In this document: piece by piece, positions 27,340 through 35,730 of the stretch
How the letters are laid out: each line of letters begins with the position of its first letter
How positions within the stretch are numbered: the first letter of the stretch is position 1
Assembly (NCBI RefSeq): GCF_000195275.1
Contig: NC_015385.1
Span: forward strand, 248,001 to 312,000
Direction of reading: 5' to 3'
Origin: Treponema succinifaciens DSM 2489
GTDB taxonomy: Bacteria; Spirochaetota; Spirochaetia; Treponematales; Treponemataceae
DNA: 64,000 nt
The notes under the pieces: model-generated
Databases searched by the model: none
What the model was told of the DNA's origin: nothing
The model's input: only the letters and a program-made list of their open reading frames with translations
Translations under genes and position numbers: made by a program

Positions 27340-27807
27340 ATGAAATATTTTAATAAAGTCGTTGCTGTCGTTTTTTTGTTATTTGTAAACTTTATTAATG
27401 TTTATTCAAATGAGTATTTGAATAAATTTTTCGGTGAACAGAAGTATATTGTAAAAGAAATTTTTATTGGAAACAAACAAATGCTTTTTGCAGGCACATG
27501 CAAAAATTTTTCAAAACAGATATATGATAAAGCAATTATTTATGAAATACAGAATAATGATGATTTTATACCTCATATTACGTTTACTGAAAATAAAATT
27601 TCAACTGTTAATTCTATTCTTTTTTCATCTTACATAAAAGGAAAAAAGTTTTATGGCTGGAAAATTGTAATTACAGAAAAAGATGGTTACATCGATACAG
27701 ATTATTATGCTGAAAATGGAAAGAATGTGGCAGATGGAATTTCAATATATTGGGATAATGCTAATAAAGAATTTAAACAATCTGAATTTGATACGAGTCA
27801 ATTATAA
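27340..27807 (+). CDS. Secreted immunity-like protein, paralogue of 29607
   Basis: The 155-residue protein has a signal peptide (VVAVVFLLFVNFINVYSNE). It shares blocks with the 29607 product throughout: EYLNKFFGEQKY against KFLNNFFDGDEY, KGKKFYGWKIVITEKDGYI against KGKDFYGWKIKITEKSGFI, and ENGKNVADGISIYWD against ENGKNIADGISLFWD. Both follow an NlpC/P60 effector end, intact or remnant, which supports a cognate effector-immunity pairing. RBS AGAGG. Here it is an orphan immunity gene. Confidence 0.75.
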   Translation: MKYFNKVVAVVFLLFVNFINVYSNEYLNKFFGEQKYIVKEIFIGNKQMLFAGTCKNFSKQIYDKAIIYEIQNNDDFIPHITFTENKISTVNSILFSSYIKGKKFYGWKIVITEKDGYIDTDYYAENGKNVADGISIYWDNANKEFKQSEFDTSQL

Positions 27808-28571
27808 TGAAAATTATCTTTCTTTTAATACTACTTAGTTTTGGAATAATTTATGCAGAAAGTTTTACGAATACTCAAAAGTTTGATAAAAATTCTATAA
27901 GAAACCTCAGCATTTCTTTGAAGTACGAGAGCTTGTATATTTCAAATACAAAGGGAAATGAAATATTTATCACCATTGAAGCAAATAAACAAGGCTTGCT
28001 TCCTGAAATCATTGTTCAGAATGATTGTTTTGCGGTAAAAACTGTGGCAGATAAACCTTTGGATAATTTTTTGTGTGATGTAAATATCTTTATTCCTGAC
28101 AATTATGATTTAAATTCATTGTTTATAGAAAATAATATGGGGAAGACAAATATAGAAAATACCAGTGCGAAATTGATGAAAATTGAGACAGAAGGACAAA
28201 ACAACTATAGCAATCTTAATGCCGATTCTTTTGAGCTGAATGATATGGGAGATAGTAACAGTATTATCAAAAATTTGAACTGCAATTATTTTAAAATAAA
28301 CAGATTTATGGGAAAGACTCAGTTATCTCTAAAACATCCTCCTTTAACTGAATCAAGCATAAGGGCTAAAAATGGAGAAATAGAAATTTCTTTAGAGGAA
28401 AATGAGAGTTATTCTTTCTTTGTAAAGTCTTTTAATTCAAAATTAATAAACCGATTTAACAACACTGAGACAGCTTATATTCGTGATGGAAAGAAGATAG
28501 TTCAAAATAAAGGAAGCTCCTTTATAAATATTCAAACCCACACTGGAAACATAATTTTAGCAAGAGATTGA
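27807..28571 (+). CDS. Secreted DUF4097-like beta-repeat protein
   Basis: The 254-residue protein has a signal peptide (IIFLLILLSFGIIYAES) and repeated short beta strands typical of the DUF4097 putative-adhesin fold (LFIENNMGKTNIENTSAKLM, MKIETEGQNNYSNLNADSFE, IQTHTGNIILARD). It overlaps the previous gene's stop (TAATG) and is probably co-expressed with that immunity-like gene. Function unknown; it may be an accessory envelope protein or a second immunity factor. Confidence 0.65.
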   Translation: MKIIFLLILLSFGIIYAESFTNTQKFDKNSIRNLSISLKYESLYISNTKGNEIFITIEANKQGLLPEIIVQNDCFAVKTVADKPLDNFLCDVNIFIPDNYDLNSLFIENNMGKTNIENTSAKLMKIETEGQNNYSNLNADSFELNDMGDSNSIIKNLNCNYFKINRFMGKTQLSLKHPPLTESSIRAKNGEIEISLEENESYSFFVKSFNSKLINRFNNTETAYIRDGKKIVQNKGSSFINIQTHTGNIILARD

Positions 28572-28640
28572 ATTATCTTCCAAATCTAACGAAAATGAAT
28601 TAAATAAGACAATTTAATAACTGTCAGGAGAAACAGAGAA

Positions 28641-29597
28641 ATGTCAGATGATTCAAAACTAAGGGCTTACTTGTTTACTGTGGAGATTGACGGAATAGAG
28701 ACAGCGAGGTTCCAGAAATGCGAGGGGCTTGAGGCTGAGACCTATGTCTATGAAGTTGAAGAGGGAGGCCTGAACCACACCACAAGAAAGTTCAGGGGAA
28801 GGACTCGGTTTCCAAATTTAATCCTTGAGAAAGGGATAACTGAGAACGACTCGCTTTTCAACTGGTTCAAGGAGACGTGCCTTGAGAACAAGAAGCTGGA
28901 AAGAAAGAACGGGTCAGTGGTGCTAAAAGACACAGAAGGAAACGAAGTGAAAAGATGGAATTTCTTCCGTGCCTTTCCATGCCGGTGGATAGGACCAAAA
29001 CTGGTTACAAATCTTGGGAGCGACTTTGCGGTTGAAAGAATAGAGATAGCGCACGAAGGAATTGAAGTTGATAATGATTCTGAATCGCAAGAAAACGATA
29101 ATTGGTTTCATATTGGGAAGAATATGTCTGAAGAAACGAATTTTATTGGAACAGAAGAATCTTCTGCAGATGAATTGGAAGATAATAATATTCCGCAGTT
29201 AAATGGTAGTGCAGATCAATTTGCAACAAATATGGAAGACTTAGTGGGAACTCCCTATGTTTGGGGAGGAAATACTCCTGAAAATGGTGGTATGGATTGT
29301 TCCGGATCCATAATCTATGGACTCAATAAAATGGGTAATGATATACTAGATCAATCAGCTAGTGATTTATATAATAATTATACTGAACCTGCTACTGGAA
29401 ATGTGCAACGAGGTGATTTGCGATTTTTAAGAGATTCTGATGGAAATATTACACATGTCCAGACAATAACAGATGTAAATGGAACTAGAGTTAATGCAAG
29501 TGGTGGACCGGAAAATAGCATAGAAAATCCAGGGATTATAGAATTACTAGATCCGCCTTTGCCAACATCAGGTGATATTAGACGATTACATTTTTAG
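28641..29597 (+). CDS. Tail-tube protein fused to NlpC/P60 peptidase
   Basis: Residues 1-147 of this 318-residue protein are the conserved gp19-like tube domain. After a linker (150-195), residues ~197-318 form an NlpC/P60 domain: GTPYVWGGNTPENGGMDCSG with catalytic Cys220 and a His272 candidate in ITHVQTITD. NlpC/P60 enzymes cleave peptidoglycan stem peptides. The start follows the shared GGAGAAACAGAGAA leader. The tube halves of the three fused genes are nearly identical while their C-termini are unrelated, a polymorphic-toxin pattern. The next gene is the candidate immunity factor. Confidence 0.88.
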   Translation: MSDDSKLRAYLFTVEIDGIETARFQKCEGLEAETYVYEVEEGGLNHTTRKFRGRTRFPNLILEKGITENDSLFNWFKETCLENKKLERKNGSVVLKDTEGNEVKRWNFFRAFPCRWIGPKLVTNLGSDFAVERIEIAHEGIEVDNDSESQENDNWFHIGKNMSEETNFIGTEESSADELEDNNIPQLNGSADQFATNMEDLVGTPYVWGGNTPENGGMDCSGSIIYGLNKMGNDILDQSASDLYNNYTEPATGNVQRGDLRFLRDSDGNITHVQTITDVNGTRVNASGGPENSIENPGIIELLDPPLPTSGDIRRLHF

Positions 29598-29606
29598 GTG
29601 ATATCA

Positions 29607-30083
29607 ATGAATATATTATTTAGAAAAATTAGTTTAGGAATTTTAATTTTATTTATTTTTAGTAGTTATTGCTATTCTGAAAATGAAAAAAAATTTCTTA
29701 ATAATTTTTTCGATGGAGATGAATACCAAATTCAGCATGTTCTTATCTGTGGAAATGACATGAATCTTGCAATAAAATATAAAGACTCTTCACGGTTTAT
29801 CGTTGAGAAAGCTATCATTTATCAATTAGAAAAAAATACTATAATTCCGCACATAAAATTTACTAAAGATAAGATAGAAATTAAAAATGAAGCAGTTTTT
29901 TCTTCGAATATTAAAGGAAAAGATTTTTACGGTTGGAAAATCAAAATTACCGAGAAGTCTGGATTCATTAGAACAACATATTATTGCGAGAATGGTAAAA
30001 ATATAGCTGATGGAATATCTTTATTTTGGGATAAGAATAGAAACACTTTTATTAAATATGAAATAGATAGAAGTCAATGGTGA
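29607..30083 (+). CDS. Secreted immunity-like protein paired with the NlpC/P60 effector
   Basis: From the ATG at 29607 (AGGTGAT upstream) it has 158 residues; the GTG at 29598 is inside the ribosome site. A signal peptide (LGILILFIFSSYCYSEN) is followed by a domain shared with the 27340 product (KGKDFYGWKIKITEKSGFI, ENGKNIADGISLFWD). It sits 9 bp after the effector stop. No characterised family is recognised. Cognate inhibition is inferred. Confidence 0.75.
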   Translation: MNILFRKISLGILILFIFSSYCYSENEKKFLNNFFDGDEYQIQHVLICGNDMNLAIKYKDSSRFIVEKAIIYQLEKNTIIPHIKFTKDKIEIKNEAVFSSNIKGKDFYGWKIKITEKSGFIRTTYYCENGKNIADGISLFWDKNRNTFIKYEIDRSQW

Positions 30084-30177
30084 GCATATAGGCGAGAGGG
30101 AAAGAATTCGGGGTTAAATTGACGCTTACAAACAGTTCCTAAAGCCAATGAGTTGCTGACACCTGATGGAGAATAGA

Positions 30178-30923
30178 ATGAAAAGAAAAATTTATTTGCT
30201 TGCAATTTTGCTAAGCACATTTTCTTTGTTTGCTGAAAACAATTTAAGAGACTTGATTGGAAATAACGCTCAAGACTTAAAAACACTGTCAAAAAAAGAG
30301 CCTATATTCGGAGCAGATTCAAAAATTGTTTACAGGATTGATGCAAAAAAATAAATGATTTAAAAAACGAAAGACCGTATCTGCTTTCACATTGCATCAA
30401 AAATTATTTAGACAAATACAATGATATAACGAAAAGCGATATTTTGATGTATTTAAATTCAGAATCAGAATTCATTTTATATGACTATTTTCCACAAGCC
30501 ATAGAATACAAATCTTACACTAAGTTGAGGCTGGATAATATGGTAATAGGTGAAACAAGTTTTTGCTCCTCAATAGAAGAGTTAAAAGCCGACGCAATAT
30601 TTACGTATCATATATATTTCATTGACGGAGAGGATATATATCAGTTCTATATTAATTATATATGTTCAGAATCCGAAAAAGAATGTTTGTCTGAATTAAC
30701 TGATATTTTTGACAAAAAAGATGATGTGCTTTATTGGAAAAGCAAAGACTCCCGCTATGACCTATTTCTTCTGCTGGAAAAAAAAGACGGCAAAATACCA
30801 TGTTATCTCTTGGATTTTCAAGAATTATATGAAAATATTTGTTCTAACCTAAAAATCAATGGTAAAACAGTTCAAATAAGACAATTTAATGATTGTCAGG
30901 AGAAACAGAGAAATGTCAGATGA
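30178..30923 (+). pseudogene. Secreted protein gene broken at an A-run
   Basis: The first part encodes a signal peptide and MKRKIYLLAILLSTFSLFAE ... KEPIFGADSKIVYRIDAKK, then stops after a run of seven A at about 30345. One frame over, translation continues INDLKNERPYLLSHCIKNYL ... MMYLNSESEFILYDYFPQAI ... KINGKTVQIRQF. A one-base change in the A-run would restore a single secreted protein of roughly 245 residues. The 22440 copy shares the downstream frame but has a deletion across the run. Immunity-like by location; family unknown. Confidence 0.7.
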
Positions 30924-30943
30924 TTCAAAACTAAGGCTATGAA
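30914..30943 (+). pseudogene. 5' stub of a tail-tube gene
   Basis: The conserved leader GTCAGGAGAAACAGAGAA and the first eight codons (MSDDSKLR) of the tube gene remain, then the sequence turns into unrelated DNA and a stop. This marks the right end of the tube cluster and a recombination breakpoint next to metE. 30944-31017 holds a CCGGGC/GCCCGG hairpin (30978-30996) but no gene. Confidence 0.75.
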
Positions 30944-31017
30944 TTTAAATTGATGACTTTTTGTTTTTTTCTTGCAATGCCCGGGCGGGACTTGCCCGGT
31001 AAGAGTTTTATAAAAAA

Positions 31018-33291
31018 CTATTCGTTCCTTACGATTTTTGCGGCGGCAACAAGGTTTTTAAGGCTGGCAACTGTTTCTTTTTCGCCGCGGGTCTTGAGTC
31101 CGCAGTCCGGATTTATCCAGAGCTTCTGTTTCGGAACGTAATTTTCCATTTTTTTAACGGCAGAAACGATTTCTTCTACGGTTGGAACGCGAGGGCTGTG
31201 GATGTCGTAAACGCCCGGGCCAACCTGCGTGCGGAAATTGTTTTCCTTAAGAGCGGAAAGAATTGTAAGGTCTCCGCGGCTTGCTTCAAATGTGATTACG
31301 TCCGCGTCCATGTTGTCAATGTCTTTGATAATGTCGTTGAATTCGCTGTAGCACATGTGTGTATGAATCTGGGTTTCTGGTCTTACGCCGGAATGTACAA
31401 GGCGGAACGCCGGGATTGCCCAGTCAAGGTATTCTGTGTGCCAGTCTGAATGTCGCAGCGGAAGTTTTTCGCGCAATGCGGCTTCATCAATCTGGATGAT
31501 TTTGATTCCGTTCTTTTCAAGGTCAAGAACTTCTTCCCGGATTGCAAGCGCAATCTGCAGAACTTGTGTCTTTAGGCTGATGTCCTCGCGCGGGAATGAC
31601 CAGTTCAAGATTGTTACCGGTCCTGTTAACATTCCTTTTACCGGAGCGCTTGTGCAGCTCTGCGCAAATGTCGACCATTCAACTGTGATGGCTGATTTTC
31701 TTGAAACGTCGCCCCATACTACCGGCGGTTTTACGCAGCGTGTTCCGTAAGACTGAACCCACGCTTTTTCTGTAAAGAGGAATCCTTCAAGGTTTTCGCC
31801 AAAGTATTCAACCATGTCGTTTCGTTCGTATTCGCCGTGAACAAGAACGTCAAGACCAAGCTCTTCCTGAAGCTTAATGCATTCCGCAATCTTGTTTTTG
31901 TTGAATTCCTTGTACTGCCCGGCTGTAATCTGGTCTTTTTTGAATGCGCTGCGGTTTGCGCGAACATCTTTTGTCTGCGGAAATGAGCCGATTGTTGTTG
32001 TAGGGAACAGCGGCAGGTTCAGGGCATTTTTCTGGATTTCCTCGCGTTCTTCAAATGCAGGAAGACGAGTGTAGTCCTTTTCGCCAAGTCCGTTGATTTT
32101 TGAGGCAAGCACAGAATTTTCCTGGACGCGTTCGTTCTTGAACAAATCCTGGTTTCTGTTAAAAAGATTTGAATTAGGGTCTTTTCCGTCGATAATCCGG
32201 GAAAGATCTGTAAGCTCAAATAGTTTTTCGCGCGCAAAAGAAAAGTGCTTTAGAATATCGCTTGAAAGTTTGATTTCGTTTCTGATTGTGTAAGGAACGT
32301 GGAGCAGCGAGCATGAGGTTGAAAGAACTACTTCCGCTTCTGTGGCCGCCTTGATTTTGTTCACAAGTTCAATTGTTTTTGCGTAGTTGTTTTTCCAGAT
32401 GTTTTTTCCGTTTACAACACCGGCAAAAAGAATTTTGTCCTTAGGGAAACCTTCTTTCTGAAGAAGATTCAAAGTTTCTTTTCCTTCTATAAAATCAAGT
32501 CCTATGGCATCGAACGGAAGTTCTGTGACAGTCTTGTAGCTGTCGCGGATGTCGCCGAAATATGTCTCAAGAAGTACGCTCAGTTTTTTTTCGTCAAGCA
32601 CGATTTTGTAGAGTTTTTCAAAAAGAACTCTGTCGTCGGCTGTTGTGTCATGAACAAGGGCAGGCTCTTCAATCTGAACCCATTTTGCGCCGGCTTCCGC
32701 AGCTTTCGCCAGAAGCTCCTTGTAAAGATTTGCGGCTTTTTCCGCATAGGCGCATAAATTTTTTGTTCCCTTATAGTGCGCAAGCTTAAGGAATGTGTAT
32801 GGACCGATTACATTTATTTTTGTCTCTGTGCCTGTTTCTTTTGCCTCGTTGAATTCTTCAAGAATTTTTGTTGCGTCCAAAGCAAGTTCAGTGCTGTCGT
32901 CAAATTCCGGCACAATGTAGTGGTAGTTTGTATTGAACCATTTTTTCATTGGAAGAGCCGTAACGTCGTTTCCGCCTTCCTGATAGCCGCGCGCCATCGC
33001 AAAGAACGTGTCGAGTTTTGAAAGTCCGAGTTTTTTGTATCTTTCCGGAATAGCTCCAAGCATAAAGGCAGTGTCGAGCATTCCGTCATAAAAAGAAAAG
33101 TCGTTTGAAGAAATAAAATCAATTCCGTCGTTTTTCTGAGTGTGCCAGTTTGAAAGCTTAAGCTCATGGGCGACTTTGTTCAATTCTTCCTGAGAAATTT
33201 CTTTTGCAAAATATTTTTCAGAGGCGAATTTAAGTTCGCGCAAAGAACCAATTCTAGGATAACCAATTACAGATATACGTGTTTTACTCAT
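31018..33291 (-). CDS. metE: Cobalamin-independent methionine synthase
   Basis: The 757-residue enzyme transfers a methyl group from methyltetrahydropteroyl-triglutamate to homocysteine. It has both MetE halves: the N-terminal RIGSLRELKFASEKYF and the catalytic C-terminal part with zinc-site motifs THMCYSEFND (His, Cys), ITFEASRGD (Glu) and WINPDCGLKTRG (Cys). TTTIGSFPQTKDVR is diagnostic. The start is the ATG at 33291, since TATATT lies only six bases upstream. A decayed LysR gene lies divergently upstream, where metR-type regulators usually are. Confidence 0.97.
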   Translation of the reverse strand: MSKTRISVIGYPRIGSLRELKFASEKYFAKEISQEELNKVAHELKLSNWHTQKNDGIDFISSNDFSFYDGMLDTAFMLGAIPERYKKLGLSKLDTFFAMARGYQEGGNDVTALPMKKWFNTNYHYIVPEFDDSTELALDATKILEEFNEAKETGTETKINVIGPYTFLKLAHYKGTKNLCAYAEKAANLYKELLAKAAEAGAKWVQIEEPALVHDTTADDRVLFEKLYKIVLDEKKLSVLLETYFGDIRDSYKTVTELPFDAIGLDFIEGKETLNLLQKEGFPKDKILFAGVVNGKNIWKNNYAKTIELVNKIKAATEAEVVLSTSCSLLHVPYTIRNEIKLSSDILKHFSFAREKLFELTDLSRIIDGKDPNSNLFNRNQDLFKNERVQENSVLASKINGLGEKDYTRLPAFEEREEIQKNALNLPLFPTTTIGSFPQTKDVRANRSAFKKDQITAGQYKEFNKNKIAECIKLQEELGLDVLVHGEYERNDMVEYFGENLEGFLFTEKAWVQSYGTRCVKPPVVWGDVSRKSAITVEWSTFAQSCTSAPVKGMLTGPVTILNWSFPREDISLKTQVLQIALAIREEVLDLEKNGIKIIQIDEAALREKLPLRHSDWHTEYLDWAIPAFRLVHSGVRPETQIHTHMCYSEFNDIIKDIDNMDADVITFEASRGDLTILSALKENNFRTQVGPGVYDIHSPRVPTVEEIVSAVKKMENYVPKQKLWINPDCGLKTRGEKETVASLKNLVAAAKIVRNE

Positions 33292-33297
33292 AGCCAA

Positions 33298-33326
33298 AAT
33301 ATAATTGAATTAAAAAAAAATGAAAA
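33298..33326 (-). promoter_or_regulatory. Leaderless metE promoter
   Basis: On the minus strand -35 TTTTCA (33326-33321), a 17-bp spacer and -10 TATATT (33303-33298) are followed by six bases and the metE ATG. No Shine-Dalgarno is present. I see no S-box or other riboswitch here. Confidence 0.5.
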
Positions 33327-33384
33327 ATATAAGTTTTTTACAGTTTAATATAGGTTTAAACTATGGCAAGTACAGAATAGCAGC

Positions 33385-33625
33385 ATGCCCCTACAGCAAT
33401 TAAAATATGTAGTGGCAGTTTCAGAAGAAGGCAGTGTTTCAGCAACTGCATAACACCTGTTTATTTCTCAGCCAAGTCTTACACAGGCAATCCATCAGCT
33501 AGAAAATAAAAATTTTTTCACATACGAACAAAGGTGTTGAAACAACCAATGAGGGCAAAATATTCATTAGATATGCACAGAAGGTTATAGAACAGGCAGA
33601 CCTTCTTGAAGAAACTTATACAACC
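33385..33625 (+). pseudogene. Decayed LysR-type regulator
   Basis: The start reads MPLQQLKYVVAVSEEGSVSA with an in-frame TAA at 33451, then the helix-turn-helix continues HLFISQPSLTQAIHQLENK and, after a frame change, GVETTNEGKIFIRYAQKV and EQADLLEE. This is the DNA-binding domain of a LysR regulator with a nonsense mutation, frameshift and missing effector domain. Its position opposite metE suggests a former methionine-pathway regulator. 33626-33814 shows no convincing gene. Confidence 0.75.
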
Positions 33626-33814
33626 GAGCCATTTCGAGCAAAAACAGGGTATAATGAATATAATTTTTTATAAAAAAAAGCCGTTTTTTTCCAAAAATCA
33701 TTTATTCGATGATAAAAATCTGTTACTATCCGCATTAACGCTGAAAAAAAACAGGGTTCTCTGTGCAGCGCGCGGCCAAAAAAGGCTGTTATCTGACATT
33801 ACAGGAGATATGTA

Positions 33815-34984
33815 ATGTTTAACCGCAAAGACTACGTTAGCGACAAAGACTGGTCCCGTTTTTTAGAGTTCTCAAAGGATTTAGAAACTCCGAATATCGT
33901 AATTAACCTTAACAAAGTTAAAAAGAATTTTTTAACCCTTAAGGACTCTTTTCCTTATGCGAGAATTTTCTATGCAATAAAGGCAAATCCCGGAGAACCT
34001 GTCCTCGAGCTTCTTTCGGATTTGGGCTCAAACTTCGATATAGCCTCAAGATACGAACTTGACTTGATTTCAAAATTTAACGTTTCGCCCGACAGACTTT
34101 CCTACGGAAACACAATCAAAAAAGCAAAAGACATAAAATATTTTTACGACAAAGGCGTCCGAATGTTCGCAACCGACAGCCGCGACGATTTAAAGAACAT
34201 TGCGGAATTCGCGCCGGGAAGCAAAATCTATGTGCGCATCCTCGTTGAAAATTCCGCCACAGCAGACTGGCCTCTTTCCAGAAAATTCGGCTGCCACCCG
34301 GACATGGCTTACGACCTGATTGTAATGGCCCGCGACCTTGGGCTTGTTCCTTACGGAATCAGTTTTCATGTCGGAAGCCAGCAGCGCGACATTGGACAAT
34401 GGAACGACGCAATCGCAAAGGCAAAATATCTTTTTAATTCGCTTGAAGAAGAAGAATCTATCAAACTTTCAATGATAAACATGGGAGGCGGATTTCCAGC
34501 GTCATACATCGATCCAACGAACGACCTTAGCGTTTACGCTTCAGAAATCTCACGCTACCTTCACGATGACTTTGGAGATGAAATTCCACAGATAATCCTC
34601 GAGCCGGGCCGCTCACTCGTAGGCGACAGCGGAATCCTCACAAGCGAAGTAATTCTGACTTCACGAAAAAACAACACCGCCCTTGCACGCTGGGTTTACC
34701 TTGACTCAGGAAAATTCAACGGACTTATAGAAACTCTCGACGAATCCATAAAATACCCGGTAATAACAAGCCAGGACGCTCCCGAAAAAAAAGAAGGCGA
34801 AGTAATCATCGCCGGCCCAACCTGCGACAGCATGGACATAATGTACGAAAACGCAAAGTACAAGCTTCCAGTTTCGCTAAAAGCAGGAGACAAAGTTTAC
34901 TGGCTTTCAACAGGAGCCTACACCTCCACTTATGCCTCGGTCGCATTCAATGGATTTCCTCCGATAAAAACCTATTTTATGTAA
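33815..34984 (+). CDS. Ornithine/lysine decarboxylase-like enzyme, fold type III
   Basis: The 389-residue PLP enzyme belongs to the alanine-racemase-fold group-IV decarboxylases. Visible are the PLP lysine Lys56 (FYAIKANPGEP), the YGNTIKKAKDI strand, HVGSQQ, the Gly-rich phosphate loop MGGGFPASY, EPGRSLVG and the active-site Cys337 in GPTCDSMDIM, typical of ornithine decarboxylases that start putrescine synthesis. Lysine could also be the substrate. AGGAGATA gives a good ribosome site. It stands alone with its own terminator. Confidence 0.88.
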   Translation: MFNRKDYVSDKDWSRFLEFSKDLETPNIVINLNKVKKNFLTLKDSFPYARIFYAIKANPGEPVLELLSDLGSNFDIASRYELDLISKFNVSPDRLSYGNTIKKAKDIKYFYDKGVRMFATDSRDDLKNIAEFAPGSKIYVRILVENSATADWPLSRKFGCHPDMAYDLIVMARDLGLVPYGISFHVGSQQRDIGQWNDAIAKAKYLFNSLEEEESIKLSMINMGGGFPASYIDPTNDLSVYASEISRYLHDDFGDEIPQIILEPGRSLVGDSGILTSEVILTSRKNNTALARWVYLDSGKFNGLIETLDESIKYPVITSQDAPEKKEGEVIIAGPTCDSMDIMYENAKYKLPVSLKAGDKVYWLSTGAYTSTYASVAFNGFPPIKTYFM

Positions 34985-34988
34985 AAAA

Positions 34989-35009
34989 TGCCTGCAAAAG
35001 GCAGTTTTT
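34989..35009 (+). terminator. Intrinsic terminator of the decarboxylase gene
   Basis: TGCCT (34989-34993) pairs with AGGCA (34999-35003) around GCAAA, followed by GTTTTT. Confidence 0.6.
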
Positions 35010-35017
35010 AAATTTTT

Positions 35018-35125
35018 GGGCGTTACCCGTAAAAACGGGTCGCGCTTTCCATGGCTACGACGCCTTACGCGTCTTCGGTGCCATGCACTTGCTTCGCAAC
35101 CATTCCAATCGCTAACGCATAAATC
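35018..35125. repeat. Structured intergenic repeat candidate
   Basis: This GC-richer stretch in an AT-rich gap has a hairpin ACCCGT-AAAA-ACGGGT (35025-35040) followed by CGCGCTTTCCATGGC, ACGCCTTACGCGT and CCATTCCAATCGCTAACGC. Similar GGGCGTTACCC...TCGCTAACGC blocks occur as dispersed repeats in several genomes, from memory. No reading frame is supported. Confidence 0.45.
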
Positions 35126-35146
35126 CTAAAAACAAATTTCAACCCA

Positions 35147-35175
35147 TTGCAACAACGAAAGTAAAAATTTATAAT
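35147..35175 (+). promoter_or_regulatory. Leaderless promoter for the 35182 gene
   Basis: -35 TTGCAA (35147-35152), 17-bp spacer and perfect -10 TATAAT (35170-35175) are followed by GTTTTC and the ATG at 35182. No Shine-Dalgarno is present. Confidence 0.6.
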
Positions 35176-35181
35176 GTTTTC

Positions 35182-35721
35182 ATGTCAGAAAATCTTATAG
35201 AAAAATTTGTGGATAATGATTCGCTCAAGGCATTGAAAAATCTTATCGAATCAACTTCGGATAATGCGGCTCTTTCTTCTTCTGTACAGTTTGCAGATAT
35301 TTTTGACGCAGGACAGGCATTCAAAGAAATCGCTGATAAAAATTCAGATGCGGAATCAAAACTCGTTTCCAGCTTTAACAATAACCTTGTGCTTTTGATT
35401 CAGAAAACCTGGGTTGAAAAATCTGACGAAGAACTTAAGGCGCAAATTCTTTATCAGCTTGAAGAATTCCGCATTCAGCTAAATTCAAAAGATTATATCA
35501 AGGCTTATCCTCAGTTTTTTTCTATATTAGACAATGTTGTTTACCTTATGTTCGGAAATCAGGCAAAGGCAAAAGATTTTCCAGAATACGCGCTTAGAAT
35601 CGATCCGGAATTTGGAATTTTCTGGTGGTATGTAAAAAGCCTTCCGCGGGATGCGCAGTGGTCAAGTGAACGCTCAAGAATTGCCATTTTGCTTGGAATT
35701 TATTTTTTGGCAAACTATTAG
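35182..35721 (+). CDS. Hypothetical helical protein upstream of proA
   Basis: The 179-residue soluble, acidic, helical protein (SLKALKNLIESTSDNAALSS, WVEKSDEELKAQILYQLEEF) ends FGIFWWYVKSLPRDAQWSSE then RSRIAILLGIYFLANY. No family is recognised. It lies 9 bp before proA and is probably in its transcript. The start is fixed by a -10 box six bases upstream. Confidence 0.75.
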   Translation: MSENLIEKFVDNDSLKALKNLIESTSDNAALSSSVQFADIFDAGQAFKEIADKNSDAESKLVSSFNNNLVLLIQKTWVEKSDEELKAQILYQLEEFRIQLNSKDYIKAYPQFFSILDNVVYLMFGNQAKAKDFPEYALRIDPEFGIFWWYVKSLPRDAQWSSERSRIAILLGIYFLANY

Positions 35722-35730
35722 AGGGAATTC

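Noticed and set aside
30978-30996. GC-rich hairpin CCGGGC/GCCCGG after metE as a terminator
   Set aside because: On the metE strand the hairpin is followed by an A-rich, not T-rich, stretch, so intrinsic termination is not supported.
33606-33815. 69-residue plus-strand open frame before the decarboxylase gene
   Set aside because: No ribosome site, biased composition and overlap with the LysR remnant; it is probably non-coding.
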